This document shows, one piece after another, positions 1-8,184 of a stretch of DNA of 64,000 nucleotides. The notes under the pieces were generated by a model. The model searched no databases, was not told the DNA's origin, and was given only the letters and a program-made list of their open reading frames with translations. The translations under genes were made by a program, and so were the position numbers. This DNA is from Candidatus Lernaella stagnicola (lineage in GTDB: Bacteria; Lernaellota; Lernaellaia; Lernaellales; Lernaellaceae): NCBI GenBank assembly GCA_030765525.1, contig JAVCCK010000023.1, positions 148,837-212,836 of the forward strand, read 5' to 3'. The stretch's first letter is position 1; each line of letters starts with the position of its first letter.

Positions 1-1930
1 CCTGCAAACGGTCTTCCTGTTTGTTATAGAACCTTTTCCAAAACGCTTCGTCCTTAACTTCGTCATTGAATCGCTTATGCGGATCTTGATCGAAGTACTG
101 TGCCTGTAGATCTTTGTCATCCAGCCAATGGAATTTTTTTCGTAGTTCCTTCTCGGCCTCGCGGTGAGTGTTGATCGGATTGTTGCTCGATTCCAACATC
201 TGGCGCAGCCGCACGTAGAAGTACCACTCGGTCATCGGCGAAATTTTCTTTTCGTCGAACACGCGCTGGAAAAAATCGCCCGCTTCAATGTTGTTGATAA
301 TCGCCAACTGCGCGGTTTGCACCCGCGCCCAGGCCGCTTTCATGTTGATGCTGAAAGCATTGAGGATCTGGGTGTAGCGCGCTGGGTTTTGCAGCGTGCT
401 GGGATCCATCGCCCCGAATTCGAGGCCGTTGATGACGTTGGTCACGCGTTCTTCAACTTCCTCGATCACGCGCTCCAGCAACCCTTTCCCGACATCATGT
501 TCTTCGGCGAGTTCCGGCTCCGGACCATCGACGCTCTCCACGATGTTGAGGAAAACGCCCTTGGCGACGGCCTCGTTCGGATTGGCGGACCGTGTTTTCT
601 TTAACTGGGCGATCTTCTGCGTCGCCATCATCTGGACATACTGCAGAAAATCCGTGTTGATCATGCGCTCGCGCTCGTTAGGATCGGCGTCAAGGAAATT
701 CTGCGAGGAATAATCCAGACCCGCCGTAAGTCCTTTACCCTTGGTCGTTCCGTCATCCTCGGAGCGGTGGAAAGTCAAGGATTCGCGCAGGGCCCGTTCG
801 GCGAAGCATAGCGCGCAGAATTCCAGAATTTCGCCAACCGGTACGCGCAGCACGGCCGCGCCGATCGTACCGAAATTTGGCGCGTATTGCAGGCCGGAAC
901 CCTTTTTCCAACCGGCCGGGGCGGCCTGGCTTTTCGTAAGGTTGTCCATGGCCGATCTTCGCTTGTCCTCGGCGGGCGAGAAGATGCGCAAAAACACCGC
1001 GTCGGTGCACGCCTCAAGCACTTCATCGACATGGATGTTGTGCGGCAGGCCGACCAAGAACATTTCGATCAGCGGACTGAGTGCCATCTGCAAATCGTTC
1101 TTGTTTTGGTCTTGCCGGAAGACGAACTGGAAGTCTTTCGCGTGGGACACGCCCTCATATTGCAGCTTGAACACGTAATCCCATTCCTGCAGGAAGGTGT
1201 ACATGTTCGTGTTGATATCTCTGCGAATGCGGGGATCCACGTTGTCGTAAAACAGGTCCGGCAGGTACACGTAGGCTCGCTGGGCCGGCGCCCAATTGCG
1301 GGCGCGGATATGATAGTTCATCAGCGCGGCCACGTTAATCAGCCCGCCGCTACCTGTGCCGCCGGCGCCGCTGCAGAAGTAATACACTTCGATCGAGCCG
1401 GGCGTTTGGGTCCCGCCCTGCGGCACCCAGCGCATGGGATTGTCGTGGTCGAGCAAAACCTTCAACACGCCTTGGTTGATGGCTTCGGAAAGCGTCCGCT
1501 CATACCGGAGGCTGCACAGGCGGGATTCAATACGGATTTGCCCGGCCCCGTCATGGTCGCCGGGTCGAAATTTGTACGAGTCCGGTGCCCAGTCTGTGAA
1601 GTGCCAATCACTGAAGCTGCGACGCTGGCTCATGTATTCGCGACGGTCGAAGCCCGAAATGTTATGCGTGACGACGTTCAAGCCCATGCGACGAATATCC
1701 ACGCTCAACCCACTTAGATCGAGCGAGTCCGTATCAATCGCCATAAACGCATGCAGGTTGCGAACGTCATCATTCAAATTGGGAATGGCGTTGAACTTCT
1801 GGGCTAATCGCAATACGGTTTTACACCCGGAACCGCCGATACCCACGAAAATCGTGGGCATCCAACTGCCCGGCGCCCTCGTCATGCTGATCAGGCCGTC
1901 CCGTCCGTCGGGCTCGATTATCTTTGCCAC
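1..1930 (-). CDS. Tubulin/FtsZ-like GTPase (Tubulin_2-like), 3' end outside window
   Basis: Translating the minus strand from a GTG at 1930 gives an open frame of 643 codons running off the window. A glycine-rich strand end (FVGIGGSG, about residues 28-35) is followed by GAGGTGSG at about 188-195, the tubulin/FtsZ phosphate-binding signature, so it should bind GTP. The rest is unlike cell-division FtsZ and fits the large tubulin-like proteins that sit in operons with VWA proteins. An AGGAGGG-type ribosome site lies eight bases before the GTG, inside the end of the upstream VWA gene, and the two genes overlap by 13 bases, so translation is probably coupled. The predicted role is a cytoplasmic polymerising or switch GTPase working with the two membrane VWA proteins. 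The fold assignment is fairly sure from the two motifs; the role is inferred. Confidence 0.85.
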   Translation of the reverse strand, partial: MAKIIEPDGRDGLISMTRAPGSWMPTIFVGIGGSGCKTVLRLAQKFNAIPNLNDDVRNLHAFMAIDTDSLDLSGLSVDIRRMGLNVVTHNISGFDRREYMSQRRSFSDWHFTDWAPDSYKFRPGDHDGAGQIRIESRLCSLRYERTLSEAINQGVLKVLLDHDNPMRWVPQGGTQTPGSIEVYYFCSGAGGTGSGGLINVAALMNYHIRARNWAPAQRAYVYLPDLFYDNVDPRIRRDINTNMYTFLQEWDYVFKLQYEGVSHAKDFQFVFRQDQNKNDLQMALSPLIEMFLVGLPHNIHVDEVLEACTDAVFLRIFSPAEDKRRSAMDNLTKSQAAPAGWKKGSGLQYAPNFGTIGAAVLRVPVGEILEFCALCFAERALRESLTFHRSEDDGTTKGKGLTAGLDYSSQNFLDADPNERERMINTDFLQYVQMMATQKIAQLKKTRSANPNEAVAKGVFLNIVESVDGPEPELAEEHDVGKGLLERVIEEVEERVTNVINGLEFGAMDPSTLQNPARYTQILNAFSINMKAAWARVQTAQLAIINNIEAGDFFQRVFDEKKISPMTEWYFYVRLRQMLESSNNPINTHREAEKELRKKFHWLDDKDLQAQYFDQDPHKRFNDEVKDEAFWKRFYNKQEDRLQ

Positions 1931-4359
1931 GGTTCTTTCCCTCCTGTACCTCTCGTCTTAAGATTCGGCATATCAACGGTGAAAACACTTTTATCCGACA
2001 AGACGAAATAGCAGTCGCCATCGGAATAGATGCGATCCTTATCGATCCGTACATCGCCCGGTGGGCACGGTTCCAACCAGCCCTCGTCACCGATGGCGAT
2101 ACGCTTGACGCGCCGCATAAGCGTCACGTTCCCGGCCGGCCTTGCGATCACCCCGCGGTATCGCGGATACAAAACATAGCGCGCCTGCTTCTTGTTGCGG
2201 AAGCAGTGCGCGATGAAGGCGCGTTCGTGCTTATACCAACCCTTGCGTTCCACCAACTGAGCGATGGCGTTGGCGTATTTGCCCATACTCTTCATTTCCG
2301 CCGCGGATACACAGTGAAAATACAAACGCCGATCGAATTTGTTGGGCCATATCCAACCGAAAACGATAAACAGCACGACCAGTAACAGCAATCCGGTCAG
2401 GATGTATTTATCGTAGCATAGCCACAGGTTTTTCCAATGGAAATCCGTGCTGTAGAAGAGCGGCGCAACCGTCACCTGCTTCGGCGCCACAACCGGCGCA
2501 AAAGACAGCTTGGCGCCGTCGCCGGGCACGTTGCATCCGAAAATACAGCGCGGACTGCGCATGCACACCACCAGGTCGCGGTGGTTGTCGCTGAAGGTAA
2601 AACGGTGCGCGAAGCGACCTTCGCCGACCGGCTTTTTGTCAGTCGCGCCGTAATCCAACCACAGGCTCGTACCGTCGCCCAACCGGCCGTCCACCGACAA
2701 CTCCACCTCGTAGGGCATCGTCACCGGCACGCCGTCCAAACGAATGGGCGTGCACACTTCCTGGTACGCCCGCATTTTCCCGAAACACACCCTACCCACG
2801 GCAAAGGGCGTGATTTCACCGATGGTGAGATCGGTGGTCGCCATGGCCATCGACGGCGAACTGGTTTGCACCGTCGCGGGGTATTTCCCCGGTTTGGCGA
2901 AACGATGATAGTAGGTGTACACGCCGTCGCCGGCTTTTTCGCCGCCGTTGGCATCGTCGGCGAGCACGTATTTCTGGCCGTCGACGGTGATGGTAACCGG
3001 TTCTAGATCTTTCAAACGCGCCGGGGAGGACACGGGCCGGCCCGAAGGCGTGCGGATCTCGGCCGCCAAGCGGAAATCGACGTCGACAAAGCCCTCGCGA
3101 TCCCCGACGTATACGGGGAAGAGCTTGATAGGGCCGATGGTAACATCGCAACTGGTGTGCAGGTTCATTTTGGCGTGCTTGAGCTCGCACACCGCCGTGT
3201 AGATGCCCATTTTGGGGAATGTGCCGGTGCCGGTGAAAACACCGTCTTTGGCTTTTCCGCCGTTTTTGCCGTCGTCGCGCAACTGGGCGGTCATTTTGCC
3301 GAACTTCATCTCGACGAAGGCCGCCTTGAACCCCGGCGGTAGCGGCGCCAGCTTGCCGTCGTTGTTTTCCAACCGCACGGCCAGATGCACCGGGTCGCCC
3401 GTCGCGCCGCCGATGTTCGCCTCGCACCTCAGGTGCATGCCGTAGCGCCGCACAATGAAATAATCGACGTTGTCCGGTCCGACGGCCTCAAACGTCCATT
3501 TGCCCGCGTTGGGACGAATCAAGTGCACGATGCGGTAATGCCAATACGTCTTGCTGCCGTCGGTAATTTCCCCCGCGGCAAAATGCTTGTTGGCGGCCTT
3601 GTTGCCTGGACTGCCATTAGGATCGGTCACGCGAACATCGCGGATATCATCTTTCGAAACCAGCGCCACGAACGCTTCGTCGTCGAAATCGGTGAAGCCT
3701 TTGGCGAAGGCGCCGCGCGAGCTGCCCGACGTCGCCTCGGAGGCGCCCAAACACCGCTGATAGGTGTTGGCCAGAACCTTCGTCAGTTCGTTGACCTGCT
3801 GCACGGCGTGGAAATCGTTGCGTCCGCCGAAGGAAGCCAATTGTTGCAGGTATGTAAAATTTACGTTACCGATACCAATTGTGATGATTTCCGAAACGCC
3901 GAGCTTTTGTCGCAATTCGTTTTGATAATGGGGTACGTCAAACGAGTTTTGGCCGTCGGCGATGAACACCAACACGCGGCGTTGACTGGCACGTTTGCGA
4001 TAAAGCGCCACGGCCTTGTCAAGCGCCGGCGCGTAATACGTGCCTTGATCGTAAGCGGCCAGTCGTCGAATGATATTGTTTTGGGAGCCCGAAGCGACGT
4101 GACCACTGCCACCTAAAAACGATACGACATCAACAATGTCGTCTTTCTGCATGAGGTCGCGGAGAATCATCGTTCCCAGCACCGCTTGCCGGTTACTATC
4201 ATTGCCCCTCATGCTGCTGGAGTTGTCGACGATGATGATGTAGTGCGTTTGGCTCTTGCCGTTCGCCGCGTCGGCAAACTTACCCGCGCCCGCCGCCATC
4301 ACGGCGAACAACGCCGCCAACAGGACAAGCCAAAATGCTCGCGCCCGCCCGTTAATCAT
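1918..4359 (-). CDS. Membrane-anchored VWA-domain protein (second of pair)
   Basis: The likely start is the ATG at 4359, overlapping the previous stop by eight bases and preceded by GGAGG; a longer upstream frame lacks a signal sequence. The N-terminus (about residues 6-30) is an export signal or anchor. A VWA domain follows with an intact MIDAS motif, DNSSSM, at 45-50. Two later segments, near 355-375 and 460-480, carry a repeated DDG...DGV(F/Y)T motif typical of Ig-like beta-sandwich domains that accompany VWA proteins. A hydrophobic helix lies near 645-672, followed by about 140 residues that should be cytoplasmic. The predicted topology is an extracytoplasmic metal-dependent adhesion domain linked through the membrane to an internal domain that could contact the tubulin-like protein. 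The 813-aa length and domain order match its neighbour at 4352-6769 only broadly. Confidence 0.85.
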   Translation of the reverse strand: MINGRARAFWLVLLAALFAVMAAGAGKFADAANGKSQTHYIIIVDNSSSMRGNDSNRQAVLGTMILRDLMQKDDIVDVVSFLGGSGHVASGSQNNIIRRLAAYDQGTYYAPALDKAVALYRKRASQRRVLVFIADGQNSFDVPHYQNELRQKLGVSEIITIGIGNVNFTYLQQLASFGGRNDFHAVQQVNELTKVLANTYQRCLGASEATSGSSRGAFAKGFTDFDDEAFVALVSKDDIRDVRVTDPNGSPGNKAANKHFAAGEITDGSKTYWHYRIVHLIRPNAGKWTFEAVGPDNVDYFIVRRYGMHLRCEANIGGATGDPVHLAVRLENNDGKLAPLPPGFKAAFVEMKFGKMTAQLRDDGKNGGKAKDGVFTGTGTFPKMGIYTAVCELKHAKMNLHTSCDVTIGPIKLFPVYVGDREGFVDVDFRLAAEIRTPSGRPVSSPARLKDLEPVTITVDGQKYVLADDANGGEKAGDGVYTYYHRFAKPGKYPATVQTSSPSMAMATTDLTIGEITPFAVGRVCFGKMRAYQEVCTPIRLDGVPVTMPYEVELSVDGRLGDGTSLWLDYGATDKKPVGEGRFAHRFTFSDNHRDLVVCMRSPRCIFGCNVPGDGAKLSFAPVVAPKQVTVAPLFYSTDFHWKNLWLCYDKYILTGLLLLVVLFIVFGWIWPNKFDRRLYFHCVSAAEMKSMGKYANAIAQLVERKGWYKHERAFIAHCFRNKKQARYVLYPRYRGVIARPAGNVTLMRRVKRIAIGDEGWLEPCPPGDVRIDKDRIYSDGDCYFVLSDKSVFTVDMPNLKTRGTGGKEPWQR

Positions 4360-6769
4360 CGTAGTCGAGCCTCCAGGCCAAACCGTTCTCGAAGCGGTAC
4401 CACACAGCGATCTTCGGCCGGAAATGGTGTTTTCTCCCCGGGCGAAGCGAGTGTTGCGTATGGTCGGCCACGAAGGGATTGATCTCCAGCAACGTGACTT
4501 CGTGCAGCGCGTGAATTTCAAACAGCGCATGCTCGTCTTTCGAGGGATCCAGCGGTACGAGGAGCACGTCGCAACCGCGGCGCGAGCCCGACGGTCGCGT
4601 GGTGTGCGAAAGCCCGAGGCGTTGCTTACCGGTCAGCAAGCGTCGCACGCTGGTGTAACTGCGAACCAGCTCTTTGCCGTCGGGCATTAGTCGGCCTTCA
4701 TCGTTGGGCTTGCCCCGCTCGTTCCACTCGATCACCAAATCTCGCGGGAAGCGCGGCTGCGAGCGAATGCGATAGAAAAAGTAGATGATGGCCAAAAAGA
4801 TCAGTGGCCATTTGATGATCTTCCGCCAGCGGTCCCATGCCGAAGGCACATCGAATTGATAGTCGAGAAGCAGGCGATTACCGGCGTAGGGAAATTTCCG
4901 GTGCGGTTCCGACGAAGGCACCAACTCCAAGGCGGTATCGACTAGGGGGTCGACTTTCTTAACGTACATGCTCGACTGAATGCAAACCTCGATATCTTGC
5001 GGCTTGGTCAGGTCGAACTCGGGCGCGGTCTTGACCCAAGGGTCGCCATCGAGCATCACCAGCGGGAGGTTGCCGTGTCCCTTGAGCACCACGGCCACGT
5101 GCTCTCTCAAGAACCGCGACTGCGAAGTCTTGAGATTCGCCGTGTCTTCCAGGCCGCGCCAGACCAACCGGAACTTGCGGTCGACATCCGAATCACTCGC
5201 CGGAACAAGTTGGGAACTCAGGGTGATCTTGTGGCACACCGGCTGCTGGTAACTGACCATCCCGGCATTAAGGATAGGGCGCGTCGAGCCCGCGCCCGCA
5301 ACCGCATGCCCCGCGTAATGGCCCTGCAAATCCGGAATGATTTCCACTTCCAGCGGCCGGCATTTCGGCGAGACGACCGACTTGGCCGAGGTCAAGTGGG
5401 CAAATACGCTGAACAGCTTGCCGACATCGGTGACGTTCAGGTTGACTTCGCCGAAAAAGCGCTCCTGCCGGGGCGATCCCTGATCCATACAAGCGTCGGG
5501 CAACGGGCTGCCGGTTTGGGAATGACAGGCCGACAAATTCTGCGTGCTCGATGTCGCCGCACCGCCGGAGCCATCATCGACCGATACCGTGGCCATGGCG
5601 CTGTAACTTTGCGCGGCGTGCGCCGTCATCGGCTTTTCCTGGCCGCCGACCACCGTCGCGGGTTCGAGAAATACGCGCAACTTCTGGTTCCAAGGAATCT
5701 GAAGCCGGTTGTTACCGCCCACGGCCAGGGAGTCGACCGGATGCACCGAAACCCGCAAGTTGTAGTGAATGATCACCAACGCGCCCATGTGCGGCTGCTT
5801 CAGTTCAAGTTTCCATGTACCCGACGCCGGCGAAATGAACTTGCCGATGTAGTAATTTTCCACACCTTTTTTGTCGGGATGCGCAACCTCGTCGCTGATC
5901 GGAGTGAAGTTCGGCGTTTGGCCCTTCGGGGCGGTGAATTTGAAGTGGCGACCGCTTACGAAATCGCGCGAGGAGTACACGATCAGCGTCATTTTTTCCG
6001 CTTGGTCGGTTACCTCGATACTGCGCGTCACCCTCCTGGACACCGGCTTCTCGTCGAACACCGTCAACCCGTATTCCTCGCGGATGACGTCGCCCAAACG
6101 CGACAGCAACTCGTCTTTACCGCGAACGTAGTCGAATTCACCCTGGCGACCCAGGCGCGCAAACAGCGCCGGGGTTTCACCCTTGATGCAATATCGGGAC
6201 GAGGACACGGTACAAGGCACGCCCAGGCCCAGGGCGCGCACGGTGATTTTTTTGGCTTGTAACTGCCTCTTCAACGGCCCGAACGCGACGATATCGCTTT
6301 GCACGGCGTCGGGGTTGCCGTCGGTTATCAGAAACACAACGCGGTTTTCGCTTTGCTTGGCCGGGCCGCTGAATCCCTGCCAGTTCGCCGCCGTGTTCAG
6401 GGGAGGGGCGAAGTACGTGTAATTGGCTTTGTATTCTAAAACTGACTCGACGTTCGTGGCGAAATGCTTCAAGCCCAGCGCGGGATCATATACAACGGGT
6501 TTTTCGAAACTGGCGGCTTGCCCGAGAACGAAAGTTTCGTCAAACGGCAGCACGGCCACTTTATTCGAACCCTCGGCCATGAGGTCGGCAAGGATGAGTA
6601 CGCCGAGTTTCGCCAGAGCGCGGGGGTCCTGGTTTTTCATCGACTTCGAGGTGTCGATAATGATGAAAGTGTTGGACTCGGCCGCGGCTAGGCCGGGCAG
6701 CAGGAAAAGGACAAACGCCAACCCGGCCGCCAACCAGAGCGACCGTTTCTTTCGGCTAAGGTTGCGCAT
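4352..6769 (-). CDS. Membrane-anchored VWA-domain protein (first of pair)
   Basis: This 805-aa protein starts at the ATG at 6769 (GGAG about six bases upstream), which puts a classic basic-then-hydrophobic signal (residues 1-30, ending AAA) at the N-terminus. The VWA MIDAS motif DTSKSM is at 39-44, so metal-dependent ligand binding looks intact. A long beta-rich middle follows, then one hydrophobic helix near 648-667 (WPLIFLAIIYFFY) and about 135 residues predicted to be cytoplasmic. It shares architecture with the downstream VWA protein but little visible identity, so the pair may form a heteromeric receptor or scaffold. It overlaps the preceding small membrane gene by 14 bases and the next gene by eight, indicating one transcript. 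The ligand is unknown. Confidence 0.85.
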   Translation of the reverse strand: MRNLSRKKRSLWLAAGLAFVLFLLPGLAAAESNTFIIIDTSKSMKNQDPRALAKLGVLILADLMAEGSNKVAVLPFDETFVLGQAASFEKPVVYDPALGLKHFATNVESVLEYKANYTYFAPPLNTAANWQGFSGPAKQSENRVVFLITDGNPDAVQSDIVAFGPLKRQLQAKKITVRALGLGVPCTVSSSRYCIKGETPALFARLGRQGEFDYVRGKDELLSRLGDVIREEYGLTVFDEKPVSRRVTRSIEVTDQAEKMTLIVYSSRDFVSGRHFKFTAPKGQTPNFTPISDEVAHPDKKGVENYYIGKFISPASGTWKLELKQPHMGALVIIHYNLRVSVHPVDSLAVGGNNRLQIPWNQKLRVFLEPATVVGGQEKPMTAHAAQSYSAMATVSVDDGSGGAATSSTQNLSACHSQTGSPLPDACMDQGSPRQERFFGEVNLNVTDVGKLFSVFAHLTSAKSVVSPKCRPLEVEIIPDLQGHYAGHAVAGAGSTRPILNAGMVSYQQPVCHKITLSSQLVPASDSDVDRKFRLVWRGLEDTANLKTSQSRFLREHVAVVLKGHGNLPLVMLDGDPWVKTAPEFDLTKPQDIEVCIQSSMYVKKVDPLVDTALELVPSSEPHRKFPYAGNRLLLDYQFDVPSAWDRWRKIIKWPLIFLAIIYFFYRIRSQPRFPRDLVIEWNERGKPNDEGRLMPDGKELVRSYTSVRRLLTGKQRLGLSHTTRPSGSRRGCDVLLVPLDPSKDEHALFEIHALHEVTLLEINPFVADHTQHSLRPGRKHHFRPKIAVWYRFENGLAWRLDYDD

Positions 6770-6998
6770 GCGTGCTCCGCGCAGTTTGGGGTAGGGTATT
6801 TTCGTCACATGGTTGCGCCGACCACATCGTCGGCGGAGCGTTCCATTGCTCACCGAGCGCTTCTAAGAGTTTCGATCCGCAAAAAAAGAGCGCCACAACC
6901 AGCAGAATCATCATGAACAAACGAATCAGGCAGCCGGGCTGCCAGATCAACGCTTGCTTCTTCGCCTTTTTTGTCTTCGAAGGGTTCCCGGCCATCAT
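6756..6998 (-). CDS. Small single-span membrane protein, first gene of leftward operon
   Basis: An 80-residue frame begins with tandem ATGs at 6998 behind AAGAAGG with an 8-base spacer. It has a Lys-rich N-terminus (about residues 7-14) and one strong hydrophobic segment (CLIRLFMMILLVVALFFCG, about 23-41); the last 25 residues are low in information and overlap the next gene. By position it would be the first gene of the VWA/tubulin operon, facing the divergent control region. I recognise no family. The ribosome site and membrane segment support it, but the short length and non-conserved tail leave some doubt. Confidence 0.5.
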   Translation of the reverse strand: MMAGNPSKTKKAKKQALIWQPGCLIRLFMMILLVVALFFCGSKLLEALGEQWNAPPTMWSAQPCDENTLPQTARSTHAQP

Positions 6999-7144
6999 CC
7001 CCGCGACCTTCTTGCAGTTTGAGACGATTTATAGTCAATTGTTGAAGCGTTGAATTTCTACCACAAAACGCTCGTTATTGTAACAGCTATTTTTAGCGCA
7101 ATCGCCTCCCGGAAACTTCCGGGGCAAGTGTGGAGTCTAATGGA
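6999..7144. promoter_or_regulatory. Divergent control region between the two arms of the VWA/tubulin/HerA locus
   Basis: This short non-coding stretch lies between the leftward operon (start 6998) and the rightward operon (start 7145). It is AT-richer than the flanking genes and must hold the promoters for both. It contains a perfect 16-base inverted repeat (7108-7123) and a smaller one, GCTA-TTTT-TAGC, at about 7086-7097. I could not pick convincing -35/-10 pairs by eye. Confidence 0.5.
7108..7123. promoter_or_regulatory. Perfect 16-base palindrome, candidate operator
   Basis: CCCGGAA at 7108-7114 and TTCCGGG at 7117-7123 are exact inverted repeats separated by AC, immediately before the rightward operon's ribosome site. 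The dyad would suit a dimeric regulator at a divergent promoter. As RNA it could also form a small hairpin in the 5' leader. No matching regulator gene lies in the window. Confidence 0.35.
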
Positions 7145-7393
7145 ATGATAAGTGAATCTGTGATTCGCATCGGTGTTATCATCGTGTTTTCGGTGTTTGG
7201 TTTTCGGTTGATCATTACGGGCGGCCTTTTCAGCCGCCAAGCCGGTTTGGGCGTGCTGATGTTGGCCGCGGCTTTTTTCGTGTTCGGTTACTATTACGTG
7301 CAGGGGTTCCTGCAAGGGGTGATAACGCCCCTCATCACGCTGGCCGTGGTGGTATTTGGCATCAGCATCATCGTTCGCGGCTTATTTAAATAA
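7145..7393 (+). CDS. Small hydrophobic membrane protein
   Basis: The predicted product of 82 residues starts at the ATG at 7145, nine bases after GGAG; an in-frame GTG at 7130 is possible but leaves no room for a ribosome site. It is almost entirely hydrophobic, with about three membrane segments (roughly residues 6-22, 32-52 and 56-78). It opens the rightward arm, 12 bases before the zinc-ribbon protein gene, so it is probably a membrane component of the same system. No family is recognised. Confidence 0.65.
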   Translation: MISESVIRIGVIIVFSVFGFRLIITGGLFSRQAGLGVLMLAAAFFVFGYYYVQGFLQGVITPLITLAVVVFGISIIVRGLFK

Positions 7394-7405
7394 CGAGGCA
7401 AAGTC

Positions 7406-8173
7406 ATGCCAATGTGCAGAATCTGTGGCCATGAGGTCCAAGCCGGTCGGCCGTGTCCGATTTGCGGCTCCCACTCCGCGTCGGGTTCCGATCGCGGCGT
7501 CGACCGAGGCGATACCGTCCACGAGCGGCCGGTAAAACGACGGCCGACTCCGACGGCTGAGTCACCCACGCCCGACTTTTCCGTCGAGGAGGAAGATGAG
7601 GATACCGGCAAGTGGTCGAACCTGCTGGTGGGCGACGTGGTCGAAACCAAAGGACCGCATAACGCCAGCCCCTCCTTCAATTGGTGGAAATTGGGGACGA
7701 TTCTGCTGCTGATCATCTTTTTGGGGCCGGTGATCCTGACACTCGCGCTCGTCTTGTTTTCCCTCAAACTCGCCTTGATGATCCTGGGCATCAGCCGCGG
7801 CGCCCGCGGCCGCTCCTGGCTCGACGAAATCCTCATTTTCCATGTCATCGGCTCCGCGTTCCGCAAGCCCGAACCGGTGCCGGTGTATTCGCATATCGTC
7901 AAGCGCGACAATCCGCCGGGCCTCGTGCTGGCCAAACAGATGGGCGAATTCGTCGACGGCCAAATATGCCAGTCCAACCACGTGCGCCTGCGTGGCCGCT
8001 CGCGGCGCGGCACCTTCTGGATCGACTCGGGTAGCTATAACGAAACACTCGACGTGACCCTCAACCTGGAGTCCAATCCCTGGCGCACCGCCTTTTTCGT
8101 GACGGTCGTGCTCGCCGCCGGCGTCCTGATTCTGCTGTCCGTCTACCAATCCACGCCGATCATCGGCCCCTAA
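7406..8173 (+). CDS. Zinc-ribbon membrane protein
   Basis: This 255-aa protein opens with a compact zinc ribbon (C4xxC7 ... C17xxC20) followed by a charged, disordered linker to about residue 85. A long hydrophobic hairpin spans about 92-130, a middle domain of about 100 residues follows, and a last membrane segment sits near the C-terminus (AFFVTVVLAAGVLILL). The start is the ATG at 7406 with GAGG seven bases upstream. It is separated by only 11 bases from the HerA-like ATPase gene downstream, so it could anchor that ATPase to the membrane. The ribbon and topology are seen directly; the anchoring role is inferred. Confidence 0.8.
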   Translation: MPMCRICGHEVQAGRPCPICGSHSASGSDRGVDRGDTVHERPVKRRPTPTAESPTPDFSVEEEDEDTGKWSNLLVGDVVETKGPHNASPSFNWWKLGTILLLIIFLGPVILTLALVLFSLKLALMILGISRGARGRSWLDEILIFHVIGSAFRKPEPVPVYSHIVKRDNPPGLVLAKQMGEFVDGQICQSNHVRLRGRSRRGTFWIDSGSYNETLDVTLNLESNPWRTAFFVTVVLAAGVLILLSVYQSTPIIGP

Positions 8174-8184
8174 GCGAGGTAGGG

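Noticed and set aside
887-1717. Rightward frames at 164-1961, including one of 276 codons
   Set aside because: The opposite strand encodes the tubulin-like GTPase with GAGGTGSG; these frames are its shadow.
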